DNA from: UBA2798 sp046289975 | Lineage (GTDB): Bacteria; Bacteroidota; Bacteroidia; Flavobacteriales_D; UBA2798 | DNA: 21,054 bases | Assembly: GCA_046289975.1 (NCBI GenBank) | Contig: JBKBUQ010000039.1 | Location: 1-21,054 of the forward strand | Direction: 5' to 3' | Shown: one piece after another, positions 1-8,685 of the stretch | Layout of the letters: each line of letters opens with the position of its first letter | Numbering within the stretch: position 1 is the stretch's first letter | Translations under genes and position numbers: made by a program | The notes under the pieces: generated by a model | Database searches by the model: none | What the model saw: the letters and a program-made list of their open reading frames with translations, nothing else | What the model was told of the DNA's origin: nothing

Positions 1-160
1 CCACGCTGGCCGGCACACCCACCTTCGAGGCGCTGCTGACTTCTACGGTCGTCTCGGCCAGCATGACCGGCACGGCCCACGCCCTCATCACCCCGTCGGC
101 CCCCCCCCCCCCCACCCCACCCCCCCCCCACCCCCCCCCCCCCCCCCCGGCGGGCCGCCA
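1..160. other. GC-rich foreign-looking segment with poly-C run; probable chimeric contig end
   Basis: The first 100 bases are strongly GC-rich, and one forward frame reads without stops with G/C in most third codon positions, as in a high-GC genome. Bases 100-148 are almost pure C, broken only by a few A. From about 160 the base composition abruptly becomes the AT-richer style of the rest of the window. The reverse complement of the C run is poly-G, a known artefact of two-colour sequencing chemistry, so I infer that two unrelated sequences were joined through this homopolymer. The proline-rich peptide it encodes is not a credible gene. A real GC-rich low-complexity locus is possible but less likely. 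Confidence 0.7.
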
Positions 161-260
161 ATTGAATCGTGGCTATCCGGACCAATACAGGGTCTGGATT
201 GCACTTACTCGGGGTGCGACAGCGTTTAATCGATTATTTACCACGACTTTTCCAAATCCG

Positions 261-291
261 TTGGCGATTGGTTTCAGGTAGATTATGTTTG
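261..291 (+). promoter_or_regulatory. Bacteroidota-type promoter for the alpha-2-macroglobulin gene
   Basis: TATGTTTG at 284-291 matches the Bacteroidota primary sigma factor -7 consensus TAnnTTTG perfectly. A TTG at 261-263 lies 20 nt upstream, at the expected spacing for the -33 element. Transcription would begin near 298-300, a short leader before the ATG at 312. Both boxes together make this the best-supported promoter in the window. Confidence 0.6.
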
Positions 292-311
292 TTCTGCCTA
301 AAACACGCACC

Positions 312-3300
312 ATGAAATCCCCCCTCTCCCTGATCGCTAAATCATCTTTCTCCGTTTTATTGATCGCCATTTTCGGGCTGATTGCCTGTAACCGAGATAC
401 CGTTAAGCAAATTCAGATCGATCCCGCATTCGGTCAGTACATTTCCGCTTATACTTCAGGAATTGTATCCAACCAGTCTTCTGTGGTTATTCAGCTTGTG
501 GCAGATTACCCCAACCCAAGCGATCCCCAGACCCCTGTTGCGGAAGAGTTGTTTGAATTGAGTCCTTCTGTTCAAGGTAAGGCCTACTGGACCAATAACC
601 GCACCATCGAATTCAAACCCGATCAGCCATTACAGCAGAATACAGAGTATGTGGTCACTTTCCATTTAAGCAAGATCATGGAAGTTGAAAGTAAGTTGGG
701 TGATTTTGTGTTTCAAATTAAAACACGCGAACAATCAATAGAAGTGTACACCGAGGGATTGTCCACTTACGATCCCAATAACCTGAAAAGACAGAAGCTG
801 GAAGGTCAGTTTGTGCTTGCCGATTGGTCTGATACCGCCACTATCCACAAATCATTGCGTGCAAGTCAGGATGGAAAAGATTTAAAAATTGATTGGATGC
901 ATGGTGAGGTAAACATTCATCGATTTGTCGTACAAAATATTGCACGGAAAGAAAAAAGAAGTACCATTCTGCTAACATGGAATGGAGAAGCTGTTGGTGC
1001 ATCAGGATCAGGTGAGAAAAAGATTGAAGTTCCGGCATTGGGTGATTTTAAGATTACAGACGTTTATGTGAATCAAACACCCGAACAATTCATAGTAGTA
1101 CACTATTCCGATCCACTCAAAGCAGATCAGAATTTTAATGGACTGGTGACCATTCAGGATTCCTACAATTTAAATTTTGTTGTGGATGGGCATAAACTCA
1201 TGGTATATCCGGGAAGACATTTAACCGGACCAAAACTATTGAGTGTTTACCGCGGTGTAAAAAATATAATGGGATACAGTTGTTCGGATGAAAAGACGGT
1301 GGAAGTTGAATTTGAAGAGTTGAAACCACAAGTGCGTTTAGTAGGAGAAGGAAATATCATTCCAACGACCGACAAAGGAATGTTGTTTCCATTCGAAGCC
1401 GTTAATCTGAAAGCTGTAGATGTTAAAGTGACACGCATTTTTCAGAACAATGTTGTTCAGTTTCTTCAAGTCAACAGTTTAGATGGTTCCAGTCAGCTAA
1501 AACGGGTTGGACGGGAAATTTTCAAAAAGCGTGTTGATCTCGATCCCGAAGGAAAATTGGATTTGGGTCAGTGGAACAGATTCTCTGTAGATATTGGCGC
1601 TCTTGTACGTTCAGAACCCGGTGCGATCTATCATATTTCTCTCGGATTTAACAGGGCGTATTCGGTTTATTCATGCGACAATCAGGATGCCACTACCAAT
1701 CAGCTGACGGAGATACTCGAAACCGGGAAGGATAAAGAATGGACAGAAGATGGTTGGGGAAGTTTTGATTATGGATATTATTACGAGGATTACGACGATG
1801 GGGATTATTATTACGATTACAATTATTCAGAACGTGAAAATCCATGTTCAGAATCCTATTTCTATGGTAAGTCTGTAAGCAGAAATGTATTGATCTCTGA
1901 TATCGGAATCATTGCTAAGGCCGGAGGAGACAAATTTGTTAATGTGTTTGTAAGTGACCTTAAGTACACGCAACCAATGAATGGCGCGAAAATTGATTTT
2001 TACGATTTTCAATCACAACTTATCGGTTCTGCAACTACCGATGCCAACGGATATGCAGGAATTAAATTGGATAATAAACCATTTGTCATTATCGCTTCAA
2101 AATCAAATCAACGTGGTTATCTGCGTTTGCGCGATGGGGATGCATTATCGGTAAGTAAGTTTGATGTAGGAGGAGAAAGTGTACAGCGTGGAGTAAAAGG
2201 ATTTATCTATACCGAGCGTGGTGTATGGCGTCCGGGTGATTCCATTTACCTCTCCTTTATGATCGAAGATAAAGAAGCCGTTCTACCAAAAAATCATCCG
2301 GTGAGTATGGAAATGGTTAATCCAAACGGAGTAGTTGTACAACGCATGGTGAAGACCGCAAACGTTAATGGTTTGTATGATTTCAGAACCGCAACACAAC
2401 AGGAAGATCCAACCGGATATTACACAGTAAATATCAACGTAGGTAATCGTAAATACAGCAAAACGTTACGTGTTGAAACGGTAAAGCCGAATCGCTTGAA
2501 AATTTATCTTGATTTCGGAACTGATCGATTAAGCTCATCGCAGGAAGCAGCTCCGGTTAAATTGAATTCCAAATGGCTGCACGGTGCGCCTGCTAAAAAT
2601 CTTGCCGCACGTGTGGAGGTTACTGTAAATTCAATTTCAACAGCGTTTAAAGGGTATACCGGATTTATTTTCGACGATCCAACACGTGAATTCCGTGCAG
2701 AAGAGCAAGTGGTGTTCGATGGAGTACTTGACGAAAACGGGGATGCAAGTTTCGACCCTTCACTCAATATCGGAGATGCTGCCCCCGGATTATTGCGTGC
2801 TCATTTTACATCGCGTGTGTTTGAAGAAGGAGGAGACTTTTCTATTGATAGAAGTTCAGTCGAATATTCTCCCTATTCCAATTATGTCGGAATTCGTGTT
2901 CCTGAGGGAGATCAGTTTAACGGAACACTCGAAACCGATCGCGATCATATTGTAGATGTAGTAACAGTGGATGAAAAAGGAAAAGCTGTATCGCGTCGCA
3001 ACATTGAAGTTAAAGTGTACAGTATTCGATGGAGGTATTGGTGGGATCATTACGAAGATGATTTGTCAAGTTATATCGCCAATAATTCCATTACTCCGGT
3101 TCTCGATACACGGATCAACACTACAAATGGAAAAGGAAAATTCACGCTCCGGGTAAATCGTCCCTCATGGGGGAGATACCTCGTGCAGGTGAAAGATCCG
3201 GAAAGTGGTCACGTTACAGGAAAAGTGGTTTATATCGATTGGCCGTATTGGGCCCGACTAAACCGTAAGGACAAGGAAAATGCAACGATGTTGAATTTTT

Positions 3301-5939
3301 CTACCGACAAAGAAACGTATGCAACCGGAGAAACAGTGAAAATTTCCTTTCCGAGCCCTGCGGGCGGACGCGCACTGGTTAGTGTGGAATCAGGAATTCG
3401 TATGGTGAAATACTTCTGGGTTGAAACCAAATCCGGCGAAACCAAATTCGAATTCAAAGCTACTGAAGACATGGCGCCGAATTGTTATGTCAACATTTCA
3501 TTGCTGCAACCGTATTCGGTAACCGAAAATGATTTGCCATTGCGTTTGTATGGAGTGTTGCCAATAAGTGTTGAAAATCCCGATTCGCACCTTAAGCCAT
3601 CCATCTCAATGCCGGATGTTATTCGTCCGGAGACACAAACAACAATTACAGTGAAGGAAGATCAGGGTAAACCGATGACATATACACTTGCCATGGTGGA
3701 TGAAGGTTTACTTGATCTCACTTCGTTTAAAACCCCTGATCCCTGGAAATTTTTTAATGCACGTGAAGCACTCGGTGTAAAAACCTGGGATTTGTACGAT
3801 ATGGTAATGGGGTCGTTTGCAATGAAAATGGATAAACTGCTTGCAATAGGTGGTGACGGTGAATCGACAGGAAAAAAAGGAGCAAAAGCAAACCGTTTCA
3901 AACCCATGGTGTATTTTTCCGGTCCGCATGCATTAAAACCCGGCGCTACGGCAACACATAAAGTAGATATTCCGAATTATGTTGGATCTGTTCGTGTGAT
4001 GGTTGTTTCGGGTCAGAGTTTACGTTATGGTCATGCTGAGAAAACGGTAGCTGTACGCAATCCGCTGATGGTGCTTGGAACATTGCCCCGTGTGCTTGGT
4101 CCGGGTGAAAAGGTTCAATTGCCGGTTAATGTTTTTGCAATGGAAAAACATGTTAAGGATGTGAGCGTGGAAGTTATTCCGAATGAATTTTTAAAACCTA
4201 AAAACGGAACTAAAAAATCGATTAAGTTCAGCAAGATTGGTGATGAGGTAGTGAATTTTGAATTCGACGTGGCTGAAAAAATTGGTGTGGCAAAAGTTAA
4301 GATCATTGCACGCAGCGGAAATGAAATTGCGCGTCACGAACTTGAATTGGATGTAAGAACACCAAATCCTAAAGTGACAGATGTATCTGAAGCAATGGTT
4401 GAGCCCGGTAAATCATGGAATCCAAATTTTTCCTTTAACGGAGTAGAAGGAACCAATAAAGTGACTGTTGAAGTTTCTTCCATTCCTACCATCGATCTGG
4501 GAAATCGTTTGAAGTACCTGATTTCTTACCCGCATGGTTGTATCGAACAAACTACATCTGCAGTATTCCCGCAATTGTATTTGAGTACATTAATGGATCT
4601 CGATAATAATTTTAAACGTGAGATCAGCAACAACATCAATGCTGCATTGCGAAGAATTCAATTGTTTCAAACCGCAGAAGGTGGCTTTAGTTATTGGCCG
4701 GGAGAATCGGTAGCAAGCGATTGGGGTTCGAATTATGCTGGACATTTCATGCTCGAAGCAGAATCTAAAGGTTATCGAATTCCTGCATCAACGAAGTCGG
4801 GATGGATCAAATACCAGCAGAAACTGGCGCGTAACTGGAGGTTGGGGACACGTACCAATGAATATGGATATCAGCAATACGATGATCTATCGCAGGCCTA
4901 TCGCCTGTACACCCTTGCCCTTGCACGTCAGCCGGAAATGGGTGCAATGAACCGCTTGCGTGAAGCAAAAAAATTGTCGAATGCTGCACGATGGAGATTG
5001 GCAGCTGCTTATCAACTTGCGGGACAAAGTGATGTTTGTGATCAGTTGTTAAGTACTGCCAGCACAACAATTCCCAAATACACGGAGCTGTCTTATACCT
5101 ACGGAAACGATGTTCGTGATAAAGCAATGATACTAGAGGTATTGTCGATGACCAAACAAAAAGCAAAAAGCGCAACACTCATGAAGGAAGTGGCTTCAGC
5201 ACTCAACGAAAATTCATGGATGAGTACCCAAACAACTGCCTATTGCTTATTGGGAATAAGCAAATTCATCGGGTCTTCTCCTGTCGATAAAACCATGAAG
5301 TTTTCGTATTCTGTAAACGGAGGAGAACTCATCTCAAAAACATCACAGCGTCCTCTTTTCAAGGCAGAACACACACCAAAACAGATGAGTCGTTCCGGAA
5401 AACTCAGTTTGAAAAATACAGGTGAAGGCACCTTGTATATCAAATTGAGTGTAGAAGGAAATCCAGTTGCCGGCGATGAGTCTTCTGCTTCCAATCATAT
5501 TGATGTGGAGGTGAATTATTATTCCATGAAAGGAAATAAACTGGATGTTTCGAGATTGGAACAGGGAACGGATTTCATCGCTGAGGTTACAGTTTCCAAT
5601 TCAGGAACTCGTGGTTATCTGGCAGAAATGGCATTGACCCAGATCTTTCCCGGTGGTTGGGAAATTCATAATACACGAATGGATGAATTTCAATCCTCCA
5701 TCCAAAGTGATGTGCCCACCTATCAGGATATTCGCGATGATAGAGTGTACACATATTACTCCATTGCTTCTGGTAGAACCAAAGTCTTCAGATTTAAGTT
5801 GAACGCAGCTTATCTCGGAAGATTTTTCTTACCAACAATATCTACAGAAGCGATGTACGATAATACCGTTAGCGCACGTAAACCCGGTAAATGGGTAGAA
5901 GTGGTTAAACAGGGAACAGAAGAAGTTACTTCAAATTAA
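312..5939 (+). CDS. Alpha-2-macroglobulin family lipoprotein with intact thioester motif
   Basis: Bacterial alpha-2-macroglobulins trap proteases: cleavage of a bait region exposes a thioester that binds the attacker covalently. The 1875-residue product starts with a signal peptide ending in lipobox LIAC, with lipid-anchored Cys at 26, so it is a periplasm- or surface-facing lipoprotein. A carboxypeptidase-regulatory-like stretch (FYDFQSQLIGSATTDANGY) precedes an MG2-type domain near 633-730 (RGVWRPGDSIYL). A bait-region domain lies at about 990-1130, the A2M domain at about 1200-1290, and the thioester domain from about 1395 with PHGCIEQ (Cys 1410). A Tyr/Asp/Gly-rich insert occupies 486-506. 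The ATG at 285 is rejected because it sits inside the promoter -7 box. The gene is longer than the roughly 1650-residue E. coli homologue, and no pbpC lies alongside. Confidence 0.93.
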   Translation: MKSPLSLIAKSSFSVLLIAIFGLIACNRDTVKQIQIDPAFGQYISAYTSGIVSNQSSVVIQLVADYPNPSDPQTPVAEELFELSPSVQGKAYWTNNRTIEFKPDQPLQQNTEYVVTFHLSKIMEVESKLGDFVFQIKTREQSIEVYTEGLSTYDPNNLKRQKLEGQFVLADWSDTATIHKSLRASQDGKDLKIDWMHGEVNIHRFVVQNIARKEKRSTILLTWNGEAVGASGSGEKKIEVPALGDFKITDVYVNQTPEQFIVVHYSDPLKADQNFNGLVTIQDSYNLNFVVDGHKLMVYPGRHLTGPKLLSVYRGVKNIMGYSCSDEKTVEVEFEELKPQVRLVGEGNIIPTTDKGMLFPFEAVNLKAVDVKVTRIFQNNVVQFLQVNSLDGSSQLKRVGREIFKKRVDLDPEGKLDLGQWNRFSVDIGALVRSEPGAIYHISLGFNRAYSVYSCDNQDATTNQLTEILETGKDKEWTEDGWGSFDYGYYYEDYDDGDYYYDYNYSERENPCSESYFYGKSVSRNVLISDIGIIAKAGGDKFVNVFVSDLKYTQPMNGAKIDFYDFQSQLIGSATTDANGYAGIKLDNKPFVIIASKSNQRGYLRLRDGDALSVSKFDVGGESVQRGVKGFIYTERGVWRPGDSIYLSFMIEDKEAVLPKNHPVSMEMVNPNGVVVQRMVKTANVNGLYDFRTATQQEDPTGYYTVNINVGNRKYSKTLRVETVKPNRLKIYLDFGTDRLSSSQEAAPVKLNSKWLHGAPAKNLAARVEVTVNSISTAFKGYTGFIFDDPTREFRAEEQVVFDGVLDENGDASFDPSLNIGDAAPGLLRAHFTSRVFEEGGDFSIDRSSVEYSPYSNYVGIRVPEGDQFNGTLETDRDHIVDVVTVDEKGKAVSRRNIEVKVYSIRWRYWWDHYEDDLSSYIANNSITPVLDTRINTTNGKGKFTLRVNRPSWGRYLVQVKDPESGHVTGKVVYIDWPYWARLNRKDKENATMLNFSTDKETYATGETVKISFPSPAGGRALVSVESGIRMVKYFWVETKSGETKFEFKATEDMAPNCYVNISLLQPYSVTENDLPLRLYGVLPISVENPDSHLKPSISMPDVIRPETQTTITVKEDQGKPMTYTLAMVDEGLLDLTSFKTPDPWKFFNAREALGVKTWDLYDMVMGSFAMKMDKLLAIGGDGESTGKKGAKANRFKPMVYFSGPHALKPGATATHKVDIPNYVGSVRVMVVSGQSLRYGHAEKTVAVRNPLMVLGTLPRVLGPGEKVQLPVNVFAMEKHVKDVSVEVIPNEFLKPKNGTKKSIKFSKIGDEVVNFEFDVAEKIGVAKVKIIARSGNEIARHELELDVRTPNPKVTDVSEAMVEPGKSWNPNFSFNGVEGTNKVTVEVSSIPTIDLGNRLKYLISYPHGCIEQTTSAVFPQLYLSTLMDLDNNFKREISNNINAALRRIQLFQTAEGGFSYWPGESVASDWGSNYAGHFMLEAESKGYRIPASTKSGWIKYQQKLARNWRLGTRTNEYGYQQYDDLSQAYRLYTLALARQPEMGAMNRLREAKKLSNAARWRLAAAYQLAGQSDVCDQLLSTASTTIPKYTELSYTYGNDVRDKAMILEVLSMTKQKAKSATLMKEVASALNENSWMSTQTTAYCLLGISKFIGSSPVDKTMKFSYSVNGGELISKTSQRPLFKAEHTPKQMSRSGKLSLKNTGEGTLYIKLSVEGNPVAGDESSASNHIDVEVNYYSMKGNKLDVSRLEQGTDFIAEVTVSNSGTRGYLAEMALTQIFPGGWEIHNTRMDEFQSSIQSDVPTYQDIRDDRVYTYYSIASGRTKVFRFKLNAAYLGRFFLPTISTEAMYDNTVSARKPGKWVEVVKQGTEEVTSN

Positions 5940-5956
5940 TATATCTGATTTTTTGG

Positions 5957-5990
5957 AAAGGAGTCATCACTGCGATGACTCCTTTTTTTT
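5957..5990 (+). terminator. Rho-independent terminator after the alpha-2-macroglobulin gene
   Basis: Bases 5957-5968 (AAAGGAGTCATC) pair perfectly with 5974-5985 (GATGACTCCTTT) around the 5-nt loop ACTGC, and the T-run continues to 5990. It begins 17 nt after the stop codon. This is a textbook intrinsic terminator and separates the large lipoprotein gene from the small gene that follows. Confidence 0.9.
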
Positions 5991-6017
5991 ATCTTGGATG
6001 AAAATAATTCAGACGTA

Positions 6018-6653
6018 ATGTTTCAACGATTAATAGTTCTTGCAGTACTAGCTCTTGGTACACTGTTTTCTGTTGGTGCAACGGAAGTAAGAATATCCGG
6101 AAGAGTCGTCCAAAAACCGGAGAACAAGGGTTTGATTGGTGTGAAGATAACATTGGTGGACGCTGATAAAAAATTACTTCAGGAAATGAATAGTGCCGAT
6201 AGCGGTAAGTTTAAGCTGTCGCCATTGGAATTGAATAAAATTTATCTATTGCGATTTGAAAAGCGCAATTTTTTAAGTCGTTTTATTGAGATCGATTTAC
6301 GTGGTATTCCGTACGATAAAGTCTATGAAGAAGGCTGGGAGATGGCAATGGAGATGGGATTAATGAAAATCGAAAAAGGGAATGATTATTCTCCTTTGGT
6401 TAATCTCTCAAGCGGAAAATTGATGTATGTAGAAGAACTCGAGGATCTGGAATACGATATGGTAATTACAGAACACTATAAGAAAAAAGAGTTGGAAATT
6501 GTTGAGAGCCTTGTTCCTGAGCAGGATTCTGAATTGAATGGAATTCAGAAACGCACTTCCAACTTTACCCTCGAATACGTTTTTGGTAGTATTTTGATAG
6601 TTGCTCTTTTTCTTCTCTGGTTTGTCTATTTGCCGGGAAAAAGAAATGGGTAG
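6018..6653 (+). CDS. Small membrane protein with carboxypeptidase-regulatory-like domain
   Basis: This protein of 211 residues has an N-terminal hydrophobic signal peptide (MFQRLIVLAVLALGTLFSVGA). A short beta-sandwich-like domain follows (VRISGRVVQKP...GLIGVKITLVDADKKLL), of the kind called carboxypeptidase regulatory-like, common in Bacteroidota envelope proteins. A charged, probably helical middle and one C-terminal membrane helix (SILIVALFLLWFVYLP) with a short basic tail end it. The topology suggests a periplasmic domain anchored in the inner membrane. I chose ATG 6018 over an upstream TTG at 5994 because it places the signal peptide at the very N-terminus. The sequence TATCTTGG at 5990-5997, one mismatch from a -7 box, might drive it. 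I do not recognise a specific function. Confidence 0.75.
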   Translation: MFQRLIVLAVLALGTLFSVGATEVRISGRVVQKPENKGLIGVKITLVDADKKLLQEMNSADSGKFKLSPLELNKIYLLRFEKRNFLSRFIEIDLRGIPYDKVYEEGWEMAMEMGLMKIEKGNDYSPLVNLSSGKLMYVEELEDLEYDMVITEHYKKKELEIVESLVPEQDSELNGIQKRTSNFTLEYVFGSILIVALFLLWFVYLPGKRNG

Positions 6654-6712
6654 TTCTGAATTTACTTCAAAAATTCAAAACCGAAACTTAAATTTCACTT
6701 ATAAAAACACAA

Positions 6713-8549
6713 TCAACGCTGTATCCATTTCAATACATGAACTTTTGTTTTCATGCCATATTTGGCCTTAAACATTAACTTCTTGGGTTGATTGTCGCGA
6801 ATTACAGTTACGATCACTTCCTGATCCGGATCAACTGGATCTCCATTCGGTTTTTTCAGGGCTTTCAAAAATTCAAGAACATCCACTTTGTCGCCCGGAC
6901 GAAAACCAACAAACTCTCCGGATCCAACCTGAGTAATTGTTTTTTCCAATCCTCCTTTTGAATCGCTGGTGCGGATTTCATTATCATAAGGCGATAAAGG
7001 ATTCAACAATGAATTTTCGCGAAGGGTGTCGTAATAAATTACCTTCATCCCAACCAACTGATCATTGGGTTTCCATTGGTTTTTACCTTCAACATATAGT
7101 GTGAAATAATTCTTTAAATCAGGATGCACTTCTGCAACAAATTCGTCAATGAACGATTCCTCATCAAAGGATTTTTCAGCTCCGTACCGGTTTACCAAAG
7201 TTAAAATTACATCTATCAGTTCTTTTTTGCCATCGGTCAGTCGTTGTATCTCAGCATCAAGTAACATTCCCATTGCTGCACCACGCTGATAGACTTGACC
7301 GTATTGTTTTTCGTATTTCGGTTGAAGTACATTTGCACTCATCTCTGTAAATGACATTTCCTGAATGGGGAAACTTACACCGGATGAAAATTTCAGACTC
7401 ATTTCTTTTAAGAATTGATCCGGGGTATAAACTCCGCCTTTGTATTTTACCAGATGGGCAAAGTATTCANNNNNNNNNNAACCATAGGTGCTTACTCATT
7501 ACAGGATTTGTATAATTGAAATTTCCAATATGCTGTGAATGCAATCCTAACGGTGTAACAATGTGCATGAATTCGTGAATAGCAGCGCCGGTTAATTGTC
7601 CTTCCAGTGCAAGATCTTCAATATCCAGACCCGGACCAAAATCGCCCAGATAATAGGTGGAAGAATTCCCATGCTCAAGTGCGCCCAGTCCGAGATTGCC
7701 GAATTTTTTTGCGAGTTTAATTCTCTTTCCCAATCCGAGCTTACCGGTAAATGCTTGTCCAATCTCGCGCAGGTCGTCCACGAAAATGATGAAAGTGTAG
7801 CTGTCAACAGGCAACTCCGGTAGGAATGCTGCAATGGCTTCCATATCACGCTTAAGTGCATTGTAAAATTGTTTTGCCCTGCGCTGACCTTGAACATCGT
7901 AAACCGAAATGGTGACTTTCGTTTTGTTTACAAAGAACTGCGCCGTGTCAGCCGGACTGAACATCATCGGACAATCGATCAGCTGATGATAATTGCGCGC
8001 CTTTAAAGTGATCTGTTGTAAATTATCTGTGGTTCGCGGAAGTGAAGTAGCCCCGTACAAATCGGCTGGTTTTTTTATATCGACAATTAAAGTTTCGTTT
8101 TCTTTTCCCTCTTCAAAACCAAAAATCCCACCGTTATTAAAAAAGAATAATTTTCCTTCCATAAAATTGGTAGAAGCAGGCTCAAAAATTTTATTCTTTT
8201 TTACCTGTTTGTCCATTGCATCTTCCACCGAATAAACAATACTGCTTAATTGTTGCGCATTGCTTACCACCCAGGTGTTGTTTCCGGCTTTTTTAGCAGG
8301 TAGTTTTTTCCCGTTTGCATCAGTCGCCGTGAGTGTTGTAACATACAAACCATAATCCTGCGTGGCATAGGTTCCGGGAACAGTTGCAGGAAATGAAAAG
8401 CGCAGAATATCTGTACTTGGTTTTTTAGAAGGCGTATATTTTACAGTAATCTGATCTTTGGATACAGCAGTAAGATCGATCTCATATTTGTTTTGTCCAA
8501 AAAGTGATTGAACAAAAAAGAACGTTCCGAATAATAATGAATAACGCAT
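6713..8549 (-). CDS. M61 family metallopeptidase, secreted; interrupted by an assembly gap
   Basis: This is one gene of about 612 codons split by a run of 10 Ns. It starts with a signal peptide (MRYSLLFGTFFFVQSLFGQ), then the M61 N-terminal beta domain, then the zinc motif HEFMH at residues 325-329. The left side of the gap ends in SKHLW and the right side resumes with EYFAHLVKYKGGVYTPDQF. Family members read W-x-x-E-G-x-x-x-Y here, so the gap hides the third zinc ligand (Glu). The C-terminal part (KGGLEKTITQVGSGEFVGFRPGDKVD) resembles a PDZ domain, usual in this family. The 10-N gap shifts the frame and creates a false TGA at 7467-7469; I infer a sequencing gap, not a pseudogene. M61 peptidases are glycyl-type aminopeptidases; the substrate here is unknown. 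Confidence 0.88.
7470..7479. other. Scaffold gap (10 N)
   Basis: Ten Ns lie inside the M61 peptidase gene. The flanking frames can be rejoined only if the missing length is a multiple of three: the upstream half leaves TT of a codon and the downstream half resumes with the third base T of another. Ten is therefore a placeholder length. From the family motif the true gap is probably about 15 bases. Confidence 0.97.
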
Positions 8550-8583
8550 GATTATGGATTTCAGGTAAGAATCAATGTTTAAG

Positions 8584-8591
8584 CAAATCTA
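8584..8591 (-). promoter_or_regulatory. Candidate -7 promoter box for the M61 peptidase
   Basis: On the minus strand this reads TAGATTTG, a perfect TAnnTTTG match, about 35 nt upstream of the start codon at 8549. I see no TTG at the usual -33 spacing, so the call rests on the -7 box and position alone. Confidence 0.4.
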
Positions 8592-8685
8592 CTGTTCAGC
8601 CCGCAAAAAGGTTTTGAGCTCAACATAAGCGGTAAAATGCAGTTGTAAGTGGTTGTTTTCCGGTAATAGTTTCGTTTAACAATCC

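Noticed and set aside
63..281. Open frame encoding a proline-rich peptide
   Set aside because: It is translated through the poly-C tract and across the suspected chimeric join; there is no domain or start context.
1767..1829. Possible tandem DNA repeat in the Tyr/Asp-coding stretch
   Set aside because: GAT and TAT/TAC codons recur without a fixed repeat unit; this is amino-acid bias, not a tandem repeat.
4807..5178. Open frame of 123 codons on the minus strand inside the alpha-2-macroglobulin gene
   Set aside because: It is antisense to a well-supported coding region within its thioester domain, and has no recognisable domain.
6658..6676. GAATTT/AAATTC inverted repeat between convergent genes
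   Set aside because: It is a short AT-only stem expected by chance in AT-rich DNA.
7467..7469. TGA stop suggesting the M61 gene is a pseudogene
   Set aside because: The stop appears only because the 10-N placeholder breaks the frame; both sides encode good family sequence in rejoinable frames.
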